64,000 nucleotides of DNA. Source: Tyto alba. Taxonomy: Eukaryota; Chordata; Aves; Strigiformes; Tytonidae. The position numbers and the translations under genes are program-made. Shown in pieces: positions 12,097 to 27,000 of this stretch; position 1 is the first letter of the stretch; the number at the start of each line of letters is the position of its first letter. Below the pieces are notes generated by a model, which had not been told where the DNA came from, searched no databases, and saw only the letters and a list, made by a program, of their open reading frames with translations. The stretch lies in contig NW_024881300.1 of the NCBI RefSeq assembly GCF_018691265.1, forward strand, positions 4,695,546 through 4,759,545. The letters run 5' to 3'.

Positions 12097-13150
12097 GTAA
12101 GAACATGCCTTATTTTGCACCTTGGTGCTTCTGTAATCTTGTGTGCTTTTGGAATTGCCATCTTGCTAAAAACTTCTCCCAACCTGATGACCCTTCAGAA
12201 GTGAGAGGAGGTTGTGTGAACATCTCTGGTTTAAATAACTTGTCTGGGTGACTGTATGCTTCAGCGTTGCTTGCTGGTGTGATGTGCTCCTCTCCAGCAG
12301 GAACAGCAGCAAGGCTGCTACTTGCCCTCCTGTTTGGAAAGGACAGATGGATGCAGTCATCCTGTCTTGCTAAATTGCGTGTTTGAAAGCTGCTGTCCTG
12401 ATTTTGAGCGCATGGTGTTACCTTTGAGTTCGGTGGGGTTGCTCATGGGCACCAAACTACAAGCCTGGGCCAAGGAGTTGCTATGTGCTGACTGATTCCT
12501 CTGGACTTCTGTGTGTCTCCAGGCTTGCTGGCTGCCAGGGTCCCACCACACCAGTCAGGAGATGATGTACCCCAGTTCCATTCACCAGCCTGGGTATTTG
12601 CATTGTGCTAGCGTTATGGATGATACCTGAGTGTGTTTTCTTCATCCCTTCCCTCTCCCGCTTCAGCTGTTGCAGTTAAACCTTCTTTCCCTTTCTTTTC
12701 TGACATTTTGGAATGAGTTGGAGCACCTTATCCAAAACAGCCTTTACCACATGCCATAATCAGAGTATTGTAAGTACGCTCAGTGAAGCAGCTCCAAGCA
12801 GAGTGCAGGGATCCTGCTGGTTTACAGCCCTCAATCTCTGCAAAGGCAGTGGGCAAAAAATACTGCAATAATAAGAGGTAGAGCGGGACTCTCAAAATTA
12901 AGGATCTTGCCTTGTTGACATCCACTGTACTATACTCATAAGTAATCTTGTTAAATATATGCATTAAGACGCAACAAGGCAGGGCAGCACAGTAGGATAA
13001 TGGTCCATCATCAGTGGTTATTAGAAGAAAAAGAGACATGAAAGGCCTTTTCACCCATGAAGTGTTGTTATCCCGCTCTTTGAAGCCTTCTTGTGATTGT
13101 GCTGTGACCCAAATAAGATACTTAAATTAAAAAAGAAGCAGCATCTGCTC
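12097..13150. other. Non-coding stretch, no recognised feature
   Basis: Single-copy sequence with overlapping minus-strand open frames (12,166-12,551 and 12,728-13,054). No domain, repeat family or convincing splice structure was recognised. Confidence 0.5.
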
Positions 13151-13154
13151 TATC

Positions 13155-13310
13155 ACCTCGCGTGGGTGCAGGTGGAGGTGGAGGTGGTGCGGTGCCCGTG
13201 CCGCAGCGGCGTGGGCCATTGGGCAGAGCAGCTCCGGCCGGCCTGGCTCTGAGCCGTGTCGGGGGAGTGGGGGCTGTATCCTCTGCTAGAGCCCCCCCGG
13301 AGCAGAGCAT
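13155..13310. other. Small CpG-rich patch with GGTGGA repeats
   Basis: A short GC-rich segment contains a GGTGGAGGTGGAGGTGGT mini-repeat (about 13,170-13,190) and clustered CpGs to about 13,260. Open frames on both strands reflect the low stop density. It may be regulatory, with no direct support. Confidence 0.4.
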
Positions 13311-16300
13311 GTGCTCTTGGAAGCTTGTGCTGCTGGATCTGTGCTACTGGTGTGACTTGCCTGGGCTGGATTCAGGATGATTTTGCACAATGCAGTTTTG
13401 TTATGCTTCAGGCACGTAGGTGTTGGTGTATTTATTCTTAGAAATCATATTCAATGTGTTACATCTTTTGCACCTTTAAGATTGTAGAGAATGGGTTGGG
13501 ATCTGTGCTCCCACGCAGATAATGCCGCTCCATGGAGCGGGTACGTGTAATCCAACATATTCCAGCTGGGGAGGCTGCTGGGCCCCCCAGGGCATGGAGG
13601 GTCCTGTCCCCTCCCTTGCCTGGGCTGAGCCCTCTTCTCTCTTTGCAGACTGTGTCCTTGCAAACTGGAGAAGAAAGTGTTTTGCTCCTAAAGACAGAAG
13701 CATTTTACGAAAGCAGCAGAAGTGTGGGGTGGTTAGGTGATTATTTTTTATTTTTTTTTCCCTGTGTCACAGAGCAAATCTGTCCTTGAGCCACACTTGG
13801 TACCGAGGGCTCCTGAGGCCATGGCAGCAGCATGACTGATGCTCTGGGTTTGGAGGTGAGGCTCAGGAGCCCTCCTGGAGCTCGGCCAGCCTAATTACAG
13901 TGCACCTATTGTGGGTAGCAGTACCTGAGAGTTTCATAGCGTTGCACCAGATTTAATAACTAGCTGGTATTTAATTTGTGGTGTGAAATAACATCTCTTA
14001 TTATATCTAACATAAATATTTACTTGAGAGATTCAACTAAAAAAACATTTGCTTGCATTCAAAGCCTATCAATTTCTCATCTGTAGCTGACAAAGAAAGC
14101 TTTGAGTGCTTAAATTCATTTCTAGAAATTAAATTACAATTTTCAACACTAAAGCTTCTGTGATTCCAGGCAGTTTTCCTTTCCTTTTATTGTGTTTGAC
14201 AGCAACTAGCCTCTCAAGGTAAGTGGTGGAGTGTAGTCCTATGTAAATGTAAAGCATAAAATGAAAACTGGGGGGAAGAAAAACATTTAAGGTAGGAAAT
14301 TAGAACAGTTATTGAGTTCCACACTATGGTTAATGAGTGTGCAGAAAGAAAACATCTTCTTGGCCTAGTGAGCTGGAGCATTACAACTGTTGCAACACTT
14401 CTTCTGTTTTTAGAAGGAAATAAGTAATAACCCCGACACATGGGAAGTCTTCAGTTTGCATTTTTTAATGCCTCGGGGGAGTGCAGTGTTTCTGGTTTAG
14501 AATCTGTTAAAATTTTCTTTAAAAGGCAGGTTTTGTTCTGAAACCAAAACAAAAATTAACATATTAAGCATATCTGTAGGTCAGGAGTGTATGGGAGAGG
14601 GCCTGGCTGCTTCACCGGGACATAGCTTTTTCAGAATTGCTCAGCTGAAGTTATAGGCTGTGGAGGGAAGCCTGAAAATTACTATCCCTTGCTGAAATAG
14701 ATTCAGTGTATTTGGGATTTCTGCTGTGTTGCCCTGGGGATAATTAAAAGCAGGCTGTGATCTCCCCAGAGCAGAGGAGTGCTGTGCACAGGTTCTCAGT
14801 TTTGGGGTGCTTTGTCATCCTGCCGGGGAAGGGAAGGCTGGCATGGGATGGTGGATGAATGTTCACATGGCCCAGGTGAATCCTCTCCCTGTTCACTGAC
14901 TGCAGCCAGAGGTTGTCAATGTGCCCTCTCTGACTGGGAGCAGGGGAGAAGACGTGTTTAAAGCTTGTTGGGGACATGCTGTAGCATCCCACTGAAAGTC
15001 CCTTTTTTCTGTGTTGGTGGTATGCTTACACTGTCCTCACTGTTGTACTTTTAACTGTACTTTTCTTACGTGTGGCTGGTAGTAAAATACCCGGGCTAAT
15101 TTGTCCTAACTTTGCTGAGCTGAGTCCTGAGATAATTTAAGCGATTCAGTTTTTAAGGTGTGTTGTGCAGTTGAGAGACACCTGAAATGGCTGTGAATCT
15201 ATTCCTGTGGTTACAGCCAAGGTATAAGGCCATTTGGCCTGAATTAATAAACGTTGCTTCTCCCCCAGGGTAATTAGCTCTATGGGGTATCCTGCTAACA
15301 CAGCTATGCAGCTTCTAGTATCTCACTGAACATCTTATGAGCTACAGTGTGTAGCTTTGTGTGCTGCTGCATTGTGCAGTTTAGGAATACTCTTGCACAC
15401 TTCGTGTGCTATTTAAAAATCCCTTTCATGCAAACATTGAAGCATTTTCATCTCCTGATGCAGTTACTGAGCAAGCTGTTGAAAGGTGTGAGCAAGCTGA
15501 TCAATATTTTTGTCTTTTCCAGGCTATTAAGTTCATTCTTATTGATAGACTGTGTCTAGCTCCAATCTGACAAACATCCCAATCAAAAGTAGTTGGGATT
15601 CTTTTGATGATGCTTTCATTGGGAAATATCTTGGGGCCAGACTGGAGTTCATGGCTGAAGCTGGAGAGGGGATGTTTAAACTCTACTAGGTATAAATCAT
15701 GTGGGGCAGGACAGGGACCCTCACTCTGGTCCCTCTCCTGAGCCCAGCTCTGAGCATGGGGGGGGGGGCTTGTGTGCCCGGGGAGCGATTCCTGAGCCTG
15801 CCTGGGCTCATTGGCCCCTCTTCTCTCTTTTGGCTAGAAATTTCACTTGGATCCTGAAGCTAAAGGGTTGACTGACACTGTAATGTTCTGCAAAACAACC
15901 AGCTTGTGCCCAGCTGGCATCAACCCCCTGTCCCCTCCCTCCACAACCTGCTCTGGCAAAGTTTTTCTATTCAGAGCAGGGGCAGCAAGACTTCATTTCT
16001 TGCTGCCCTGAATGGCTGGGAGCAATCGTGTTGGTGCCCTGTCCCTTGCTACCTCTCAAATTGAAAAGCTGCTCTGAAGTTTGTATTACCTTTTTCATTT
16101 CCCAGAGATGTGGAGCTTAAAATTAAATGGTTAAAATCTGGATCAAAATTAAATAATTTGGGTCAGGGCATAGTCTCAGATGCCCTCCAGGAAACAGAGT
16201 CAGTGGTTAACCTAATCGGCTCCTGTAATTCCACCAAATTCAGCTGAAACAGCGTTTTTCCAGTAGAAGGAAACTTGAAGCTTAATAGCAAGCATCCTGA

Positions 16301-19300
16301 TTTTTTTTAACTGTGCTTGAGAAGAGTTTTGGCTCTACTTCTGGGCTTTGCTCTGAATACCAGTGTCAGGGTGTTGGTTAGTGTGGGTGCTCAGCAGCTG
16401 AGTCCGGGTGCTTCGTATGTGTTGTGATGCCTTTTACTTAGTATCGTGTAATAATTAAGGGTCATTCTTTGGGTTAGAGTAGTTCAGAAATTATATTGCT
16501 GATTTAAAAAGTAGTACACAGGCAAGTTAGCAATCTAAAGTAGAGATTTTAAACTGAACCAAAAACTTTCCTGGTTGTCGATGAAGCTTGATTTTTTATT
16601 TTTGTATGTATGTATACGTAACATATACATACACTTTTTAATTTCTCCAGAACTTGCAGCCTTCCCTAGAAAGGAGTCTGCTCCATTAAGGCTTGCTTTC
16701 TGTAAAACACAGTGGCCCTGCTGAGCTCCAGCCTGCAGAGGCACTGGGGAAACCTGGGCAGGTACTGTGTGAAATGGCAGCTTTTTGCCTGATGATGTCA
16801 TTTTGATCGACCCCCAAAGCCTTAAGACACACTTGGGGGAGATCACCAGAGGGACTGCGCATCTACTTCCACTTGTGCCTTTGTAACATTTCCTTGCTGT
16901 GTCTCCCTTTTATTTTTTCATAGCATTGCACATGCACCTTATGAAAAAAGTTGCTGGAGAAAGGCACAAACCAGCTTGCTTTGGGAGGCTGGGGTGACCC
17001 AGGCTCGGGATGTAACTGTGCTGCTGGCAGTCAGAGGCTCTCAGCCTCCTCCAGTGCCACAGTCCCACAGTGGCCCCTTGCTGAGAGGCATTTGTAGAGA
17101 AGTGTTTTTTTTCTGTTTTCAATGAGCAGACTCCTGGTTGCATCCAGTGCCTGTTAAAGTAAAGGGAGAGTCCAACATGGCCCCAAATGTCAAGCTCTTA
17201 GGGCTGCTACATATTTCTCTGCTTGGGGGAAAGGCCAAGTGTTTGCAACTTCAGAATGTAAAACGTAAAAGCCCTTGGTTGTCACATGCCATTAGCTGTT
17301 TAAAGCGTGACATCTCAGGAAATGCTTCGTCGTAATCCTCCAAATGAAGAAATCTGAAGTGAACTTCAAACTGTTTGCTCAGTTTGGGTATCATGTTACG
17401 GGGTCAGACCATGAACTCGAAGTTGTACCTACTCTCAAATTGGTTTAAACTGCAGTCAGACAGTTCAAGTCCCAAAAAATCAACTTTCACATTCTCTTTA
17501 CTTTTTATTTACAAGTAAAACCTAGGAGCAATACCTACATGACAAAGCCTGTCCAGATACTCTTCTCCAGCTGTTTTCCCTGAAACACTTTCTGTTCAAC
17601 AGTGTTGTTAGTTTAGCTTTATCATCTGCTTGAGTTTGATTTCCTCTTCCTTCAGCCAGATGAGTAAAGGGAAAAGTTGCATTTAAAGCATATATGTTAG
17701 CTGCCTGGGCTTTTGCTGCTGCGTCTAGTTGTATTTCACCCCTGAAAATAAAAGCTTGGATCTCTGCTGCATAAGGCACAAAGTGGTTTTGAAGTGTTTA
17801 GCTTTGCTCCTCAGTAGTATTTTAGTCGTCGTTCTCTGTTAGGTGGTGCAGTGGAAGAGGTGTACGGTATGTGAGGACTGGCAATCATGACTTGCCATGC
17901 AGGCAGTGAAAACAGCTTTGTAGTCATTCTGATATGCAACTGTCTCACTAAAGAGTATAAAACCAGAAATTACATAGTGTTGTGTGGAACAAAGTTTATT
18001 CGACTGTGATACTCAAAGGTCCTATTAAGCTCTCAGTTTGGTCTGCTTTGTCCTTGATTTTACTCCACCAAAATTTAACATGGTTTCAGTTCTCAAAGCC
18101 AGACCTTCTAAACTGACCTTTGTCTCCGCTCAGGTTAATGCCCTTCAGAAAGATTTTTGTTACTTCAGGATGTCATGACTGTGTCTCTGGTTAGAAGTCC
18201 TTCAGTGCTTGTTTATTATTTTTAACATCATGGTCCATATTCATCCCTGTGTAACTCTGGGGGCCTAATTTGCCTCTGACTTGGAATAATAAAGGAGCGG
18301 GGGGGGGGCTGTTTGTGGCTGGTGGGCTCATAGCTGTGCAGCATGCTAGCTGTCCCTTACGTTATCCAAATTAAATCCAGGGCTGAGTGAGAGTCTTTGT
18401 GCAGATAAATTTATATGAATCTGTGTGAAAAAAGCACAGATGCTAGTGGACCTGACAGTGAATTTAACGATGGTGGTGGTAACAAGAAATGCATGATTAC
18501 TGATGATTAGGGATAGACCTTTTCCTTTAAAAGGTCTGTACAGTTGAGTATGGTTTTTGCTTTTTATAAAAACTTTTCCTATTACTTTTTTTGATACAGG
18601 GGAAACATATTTCCATTAAAGAACCTTATTGTGGTAATTTTTGCTTTATTTCCATCCTAGTCCTCATTTCAATTAGTTCAAAATAGTATTACTAATGTTT
18701 GTTACATTGTTTCCCACATCGTACTGAGCAGTTGTGGCCTTCTCTTTCCTTGAAGAGCCCTCTGGCCCTGACATGGGTGCAAAGCAGGCTTCTGACTGGC
18801 TAGTGCTGTCCCCGCTTGTCTTGCTGTAGGTATTGGCCATCCTGCTTCTCCTTTGCTTGTGCCAAAGCATCCTGCTTGGGCTGAGCCTCTTGTAATCCAT
18901 CCTGAAAAGATGAAGGTCCCCTTAGAAAAGAAGAGGGACACCACCCTATCTTACAAGCCCAGTAAGAACGCTAAGTGATGCGTAATGGATGGGACTGCGT
19001 GACTCATCAGCTTCTACTTTGTTTTAATATTGGAGACCAAGGGATGGGTGAAGGGATAGAGAACTATGAATTGTTGAGAGATTTGCCTTAAATTTGTCAA
19101 TCCCTTGTACAACATCTGTATGTTGTTTTGCTTCCTTCCCCACCGCTTTAGAACGTGCTGGATCAGTGAGGAACAGATAGCTCAGTCCATAAAGCAGCAC
19201 TTCTGTAAACTATACACAGTTGGGGAATGTGCTTCTGGTGGATTTGTTCCATGAAATGCAAGGGGAGAATCCATGAGTACATAAAATAACAGCCTAATCA

Positions 19301-21000
19301 AAGAAATAAACAAGAACAAGTCTGTAATCTTCACAAAATTGGGGGAAAAAAGTGCTTCTGATGGACTTGCTCCTACTGTTTTCTTTGTAGCTGTTTCCAG
19401 AGCTCAGACCATCTGTTCCTTGTTGTAGGTTGTTAAGTGAAATGTGCTGCCAATACAAATAGCTCTGCTTGATGTTTGTTTGCATAAATTGTTTTGAAAG
19501 TTTCATGACGTATTTTAAGGATTACTTACAGGGGTAGGACTTTGTGGAGGAGGAAATATAAATTTGATGATGCATGTTGGGATCCATTAATTTGTTTGGG
19601 ATTTATTATAAAAGTGAACATCCTATGTGTTTCTGGAGGGGGAAGGAAACAATTTCATCTTGAGCCCAGAAAGTTATGGTGACGATGCACTAACTTGGCC
19701 ACATCGCAGTAAATGTGATCAATCTGCCTTCATGTCTTTCTAAGCTTAGTTGCCTTTACTTACCCAACCAAGATCTGTTCAGTATATCCAACTCACAAAA
19801 TTTCAAAGAAGTGAAATCTGTTTGGGTTTTGTCTGTCTTGGGAGTCTTAGAATCATTTTTTTCAACCTCTTGGGTACTGGACAGTTGTGTGGGATCAGTG
19901 GCCTTGAAATGTGTGACAAAGAAGTGAGGGGAGGGGAGGGCAGTTACACTTGGCTGCTGTTGATTACACGGTGTGCTGTGATTTGGGAACTGCAGCAATG
20001 TTGTGCCATGTATGCGGGATAATTCCTGCTCCCCAAACCTGGTGATCTGAAGGCTGACAGAAGATGAGGGAGAAACTGTGCGTAAAGAGAGAGGGAAGGG
20101 ATTTGATTAAAGCCATTTAAGTCAGCAGCAGAGCTTGTGTAGTCAGACTTTTTCATCCTGTTGTGTATATGTGATGGCCCTGCCTGACAGGCAAATGTTT
20201 GCAAGCAGTGGGCTTGGGGCAGGTTATACAGAAGTGACTTTTTCCTTGCAGTTCTGTACCTTCTCTTAAGAGAACTTTAGTTTTAGTGGGTTTTCTTCAG
20301 CCTTGCTCTTTGGGAACTTTGACTAATTGAAAATCAGTTATCTTCCTTCCCATCAGACCGTTGAATCTGGAGTTTTGAATGACTGGGCAGTCAGATGTTC
20401 CTCTTGTCTCTATGAAACTGTACATTAAAAACACAACCGCACATACGCACATGTACATGTTCCTTTGCTGCTCATCACAGCTTCGCAGTGGTAATTCTCT
20501 GGTTTTAAGTGAATTGACCTGGCTGCTTTCATCTTCAGGTAATACAGCCCCAGTTTATAATTCAGACCAGGAGCTTATGGAGATTTAGAAAGAGGCCCAG
20601 AGCTTTGCTTTACTGTGCCAGTTAAAGCATTTATACTGATGACAGTTAAATTGTTGAGGGCTCTGTTATTCATTTACATCACAGACACTAAGGTCCTCTG
20701 ACGACCTACTGCAAATGTAAGCCAGATGTACCTAAACATATCTATTGTACATTTTACTTCATTTCAAACACTTCTCTTGACTTTCAACTCAAACCTTCTG
20801 TCTGTCTTGTCATGCTACAGTGTTTAATGATATTTTATTGCATTAGTTCACAAAACCCTTGAGTTTTTCAGTTGTCCTAAGCTAATGGACTGGATCTGTA
20901 CCCATTTGCTAATACAAGATCTTTTTTAGTAGGTAGCAGAGCTATTAAACATAAATCAAGGTTTCCGATAAAATATTAGGTTTCTGCTGCATCTTACAAA
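13311..21000. other. Long non-coding stretch, no recognised gene
   Basis: AT-rich to mixed single-copy DNA. I see short G runs (about 15,761-15,769 and 18,300-18,309), a 10-bp-stem AT-rich hairpin at 16,607-16,633, and an ATTA-rich complex block at about 13,890-14,160 that might be regulatory. A splice-like segment at 13,649-13,736 (acceptor CTTTGCAG, weak donor GTGATT) was examined and not accepted. No transposon was recognised. Confidence 0.55.
16607..16633. repeat. Short AT-rich inverted repeat
   Basis: A perfect 10-bp stem (TGTATGTATA against TATACATACA) with a 7-nt loop at 16,617-16,623. It is likely a simple-sequence hairpin with no assigned role. Confidence 0.6.
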
Positions 21001-24000
21001 AGGATAGCCTGCAGTTTTACCTGATTATTATACCTTACAAGCTATAGTTAAAGCTTGTTTGGGGATTTACTGCATTCCATACCCAGTAATTTCATACAAA
21101 TCCATAATGATTATTTTGTACGTTCCTTTCATTTAGCTCATAAAAGAAACCGCATAGTTTGCTAGCTGTAGAAACAAGAGCCATCCCCTATTATTTCCTT
21201 TGGAAGGGTGCACTAAGAACCTTCATTTCATTACTTCTTCATTTTACTATTTCTTCATTACTTAACCTGTGCATCAAAAATCAGGCAGTAAGGAGATATC
21301 CTGCCTTAATAAGACAGAACTCGCCTGGCTTGCTATAGGGAGAAAAGCAACACTTTGTCATAGCACTAAAATCTTTATGTATTCTTCCAAAAAATAAGTT
21401 AAAATATTATACAACTCCCCAAAGCTTATGTTCCTATTGTCATACTTTCAGGAGCGGCCAGGTATGTCCTATTTACCTTTGGAGTAGGGACTCTCCTTTT
21501 GGAAGAAAAAGGTTGATTATTTGCCATGTTCTCTGGTTCCAGCTGTGGAAAGCACTGGAGCACAGGCTTGGCTTGACACTGGGTTTGGTACATCCTTCCA
21601 AAGTGCCTCCACTCCCTGCTGCTATTTTTAGGTACATGCTCAAGTCCTGAAGCAAATGTGATAGTGGTTAGGCTGTCCTGAAGTATTGCTCGTGATAGGA
21701 AAGCACTGAAGGACACAGTTTGGAGCATACGCTTTCTTAGAGTGGGATGCAAAGGATATAACTGCACTGTTGTCTTGTATAATAGAAAGCTAGGAAACGT
21801 ACTTCACAACTTGATCTCATTTTTATCGGTGTAAATCTAGAGGATCTTTACAACAACCTTCTGGAGTTGGTTTAGAATTGCACATGGTGAAACAAAGCAT
21901 AGTGTGGCTTGTTTCTTAGCCAGAAGGTAAAAACTGTTGATTTGGGCTAGTTGGGAACTTCTGATAAAAAAATTTATTTGGAAATGCTGATGCAAAGTTA
22001 TAGTGAAAGTGGATCTGTCCGAGTGTCTTGGGTCTAAGATAAGGGAGGGAGCAAGATGGGTCTGTTCACCCAAAATAGCTACGAGGACGTCTGTTGGGAT
22101 ACGGGAGTCCCAGGTTTGAGTTCCCTCTGTGGGATTCAGAAAAATCTAGTGTCTCATGACTCGGGCTTGTGGTTAGCCTTGTGGTTATAATGGGGTGAAT
22201 GTGTCACATTTGGGGATGGAAAGATGAAATGTTTGAAGCTTTGTACTGGAATGCAATGCAGAGAGAAAACCGGCTTAGAAACCTCAAACATTTCCTTGTG
22301 AAACAGGATTCTTGTTTGTAGCTTGCAGTACAACTGTGTTTTTCTTGCTTCAAACTTTAGTTTACTCTGGGTTTGAGGCGATGTTACCAGCACTGTAATT
22401 CTTGTAGTCATCTGCTGTTGAGTATCTATTGCGTTCCTAAACAACGCAGCGTATTAACATGAGAACAGCAAAGAGTTGATCTATGGTGCTATTGCAAAGG
22501 AGCAAGACCATCGCACTTTTATGTAGGTTTCATGAACGTGTTTTGCAGACCAAGTTTGGTCTGATGTTTGTATTTGGGTAGCTTTTTACTGAGTAAGCTT
22601 GCAAACGCATCTGTGTGGTGGTCGGAGTCAGACTAGTGATAGCAGATGCCTTTATACTAGGTGATAACACCAGAGTGACCTTACAGGGACTCTGTTTTTC
22701 CAAAGAAAAACAATGTTAATTGCTGACTGTACACTATCATTTGAAATACAGTGCTGTCTAAACACATGGGACATGTCATCCTGTATCACTGAAAAAACAG
22801 AAACAAGCGTGGTGTATTTGCTGATCAGTGGATACTAGTGGTTTTTCTTTCAACATTTCCTCAACCGAAAAACACCCCACATCTAAGCTTCACAACTAAA
22901 CCACTAGAAATAACACTCTTAGAAATGTGATCATCTTAATGAGAATTTAGAAGACAAAATAACTCTTACAGCTCAAGGTCACGCAGGCTGTTACTGAAGC
23001 GTGCCACAGCGTGCGCGGTGAGGCTCGGAGTTTGCAAGGCATCTCCTACAGCCGATAGACTTGTGGGGCGTTTCTCTTGCCGGAGATGCTGACTGGGGGG
23101 CCCATTGCCTGGGCTCTGGGGATGGCCCCAGCTCTCCACTGGATGTCAGTGTTCCCCAGGAATGCGGCTGCCGGAGCACTTATCTGGCAGTAAAAAAAAA
23201 AAAAGGGGGGGTGGGGGGGAACGACTAAAGAAAATTGAAGAACAAAACAACCTTGACTCCTTAGGAAAGCCGTTTAGGAACAAGTTTTGTGACTGTTCCA
23301 ATCGGCCTTAATTATAAAGGCAAACCTCGGCAGAAAGATCATGTTTACACTGAAAAACATCTTACGTGACTTCCGGGCTCTCATGCCAAAAAGAGTTGGA
23401 TTTAGTTTCAGAAAAAACAAATGAACATTCTTCACTCATCTCCCCACAGTCTTGATATTTTGATATGCTGCAAAGTGAGTGATTCTGTTTTTGTCTCTGA
23501 CAGTTTTTCTTTTTTCAATAGCCACAAAAAAATATTTTTTCAAATCAGTGAAAGCATGAGTGTGTCACTAAATGATTGATTGCTTGCTGGGTTTCAGCCT
23601 TTGATAATTAAGCTTAACACAATGTCTCCTCTTCACAAGAGAATGGTATTGTGCCAGATTCAAATGACACATGAAAAATTGAAATCAGAAAATAAAAACC
23701 TTTTAAAAACCAACTGCTCCCATCTGTTGTGCAGTTCAGAAGGGAACATAACAGTGGAAGAGGCACAGAGCATGGAAAACAGCAGTAGGGCTGGTGAGCT
23801 GCTTCACAGGCTCCACCTTCCAAGCTCACACAAGTGCCTCCATGTGAAGTTCTTGTTTCTTGAAGATCTGTATCTGTTTTTTTTACACTAAAATGGATTC
23901 CCAAAGAGGGAATTTCAACAAGGATTTTTCTGAACAACCGAGGGGGATTTGCAGCACATGTCCAGCTGTATCTTTACAGACTCTAGTTGAGAATGTGTTG

Positions 24001-27000
24001 AGTGTGAAGATGTAGTCCTGCCTCTTGGTCAGAATATCTTGCTGCTTGACAAAAGGGCAGATGTCTAAATGGAAGGCCAGAAGATGTTTCTGGCCGTGAT
24101 GTGGGGTATGTTTGAGGGCCCTCTCACCAATTCAGGAAAACCACCCCCAAACCTGAAGAGCATTTTCATCTCAAGCTTTTTCAGCAATATTAATGAGCTT
24201 TGTGTTTGTTAGCAAAACTGTATTCTCCCAGGCTGTAACAAGGTTAGCTCCTCTAGTCAGACTTCAAGGTTTAGGCTGGAGTTTTTAACCTAAATAAAAC
24301 CTAAGACGCGAATGTGAGAGCGCCCTGGCTGACCTGAGAATTACAGGGGAGCACTGGGATGAATGTCCTGGTGTTCGGAGTTAAAGATCTCCTGCCCTCC
24401 TAAGCATCAGAAGAATAGCAGTGCACCAGGACCAGGGTTTGGCTTTACAAAAACTTTAAGACAGAAGTCCCCATGCATGTCACGGGAAGCTTTGCTTTGA
24501 TAAAGACTTGTGACCTGTTGTTTAAGTTCAGTTTAGACAGTCAACCCGAGCTAAGGATGTAATCTTTTGCATTGCAGAGCCACTTGTAGAAGGATGAGCC
24601 TCTCCTGGGGACAGGAGTGACCAGCAGTGACAAACCAAGCCATGAACTGGCCTTGCTCCATGTTCCCCGTGAGAGGTGAGGGTGTGCAGGAGGAGGCACT
24701 GAGCAACTCTGAAAGGTGGGTAAAGCTTGGGACTGACTGTCCCACATGCCTGTGGCTTTCCAGAGATGTTTGTCTACACTTGGGTTCTTACTGTTGTGCA
24801 CAGCAGTGTTGAAGTGAGGCTGTGCTGGAGTAATGTGCTGAATAGGGATTATATAACTCTCACTGGAAGTGGCCTGTGCTTGATGTAAAACAGTGAGCCC
24901 AGGTCATTAATTTCTCATCCTATTTTGGGACAGAATGTATGGGTCTGACTTGTCATCTGTTTAAGGATGTAAGAGAGCAAACCACCTTCACCCAAAAGGC
25001 ACCCCGACCTCTCTTGGAAACTGGTAGAGACATCTGATTTAAGTAGTGGATTTTGGAAAAAATAGCTGAGGTTGCTTCTCAGTCTGAGAAGCCAGGAAGT
25101 GAGTAAACTGTTTTCCTCTTGCTTTTGGTTGAAGGTCTGACTTTCTTTAGAAGATCTGCAACCTCTGAGCTCCTGGAAAGCCGAACCAGAGGGGTTGATG
25201 GATAAACACTTCTGAAAAATTGAGTTACTTTATACTACTCCTTAAGGTTGTTAGTGCTGTCCAAGCTGAACTCCTGTCGTGTCTTCTATAAACTCCTATG
25301 AACTGTCCTGTAAAAAGCCAAATGGAAATGTTCACTTTGTGTTTTTATCTTCTGCTTTATTGATTGCCTTGTTTCCCTGCTTAAACTGTCATAATATACT
25401 GGTCCAGGAATTACAGTATGTATTGGTTCACAAACGTAGGCAAGCAAAACTGTGAGTAAATGGGTTACTGTGTTAGGTTGATTTTTCTCTAGTGAATTAA
25501 AGCAACTTGTGCACGTGTGACCTATGATGAATTTCAGCAGATGCCATGGTGCTAGAAGTGGGATCACACAACACCCAGAGGAGTTGCAGTCTGCGCCATC
25601 AGAGCTGTTTTGAGTTGCAGTAGGGAAGACTGAACCTTGTGACAGTTAGGATGCAAAGTTATTTGATTTGCTCTTTCTAGTATTCTAGATTAAATTATCA
25701 CATGCAAGCAAAAGAAAACAGCAAACAACATAAGAATAAGAAATTAGATGCTTGCCTGTAGCTTTAGCAATGGATTGTCTGACTGACACTTAAGGTGACT
25801 TCTGCAGATTGCTAAAATACTTTCTGAATTGAATACAGCTGGGGAACTGTCTGATAGGAAGCTGAAAACTGGCCCATCCTGTAATGCCTGTATGCCTGTA
25901 GTCAAACATACTGAGAATCTCCCCCCACTCCTCTCCCAACTTTGAGGTGTCAAATACCTGTAAAGCTCTGAATGTGCCAGACCTAAAGGGTTATAAACCT
26001 GGTGAACTATGCTGTATTCACTAAATTCCAATAATAAATTGAATGATCAAACCTTGGAAGGAGCAGATTGATGTAGCCCGGTTGACTGTCGGGATGGATG
26101 CAGCGCTCTGCCTGCTGAGAAGCCAGGCTGCAGATCCTGCCTAGCTTACATCAGTGGGAAATCGGCATCTGGGCTGCTGATTTTGTGTGTGATTCTTTGT
26201 AAAATGTAATCTTTACCATTCATTCCTACAACATTTTTTTTTTTTCTTGTAACCACCACACAGTGTTTATTTGATCACGCTGAGAACCGACATCTTATCT
26301 GGTCTTCTGACTTTTTCCTTTTGAAAGAGATAACGGAGGAAGGGGGGATCAGAGCAGGGAGGGAGAGTGGTATTGTGGGTAAATATCCTATTTGCATCTG
26401 CACAGTTAGTCACAGTTGAATATTAAAGTTCCTGTTTATTTTCAGCAGCTTTCACAATGTGAAACTGAAATTCTGTTTATTTTTTATTCGAGCTGTAGTT
26501 TTGGCTCTTTTCCTTCAAGAAGGATACTAGAGTTGCTCCACATTGGGAGGTTTACGAAGTTCAGGCAGTGCATACATGAATTAGAAACAAATAGGCTTAA
26601 TTTCCTAAGGTCTTACAGGACTGTTAATGGTTAAGCCTGGCTAAGGGGTTGTGCTTTCCTCCTTAAACAGTTCTCTCCCCTTCATCTAGAAGAACAACAT
26701 TTTTACTTCATACAGTCACTAGAAAAAAAAAAAAAGAAGTTACTTTGTAAGTGACCCTTGACTGTATTGGCTCTTGTGGCTGACCCAAGGTTAAAGGATA
26801 CCGAGATAGCTCAAGCCTGCTTTCTGTCAGTGTTTCCACTCTACAGGAACTCCTGGAGATGCCTTGGTGGGAATCCAGTGATAAAACTGGGACTCATTTC
26901 TCACGTACAGAAAGGAAAACAAAACCGAGGAAAGAATGTTTCCTGCTCCTCTTTGGTCAGTCGATAAGCTTAATTGGCCAGGCCTGCCTGCTGTACATTG

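Noticed and set aside
13649..13736. Splice-like segment after CTTTGCAG with a Cys/Trp-rich frame (DCVLANWRRKC)
   Set aside because: The acceptor is good, but the only usable donor (GTGATT) is weak, the frame stops immediately after it, and the peptide matches no Cys-rich domain pattern I can defend.
22085..22190. Faint resemblance to an ancient tRNA-derived SINE (MIR-like)
   Set aside because: Only a short CCCAGGTTTGAGTTCCC-like core could be seen by eye, too little for a repeat call without a library search.
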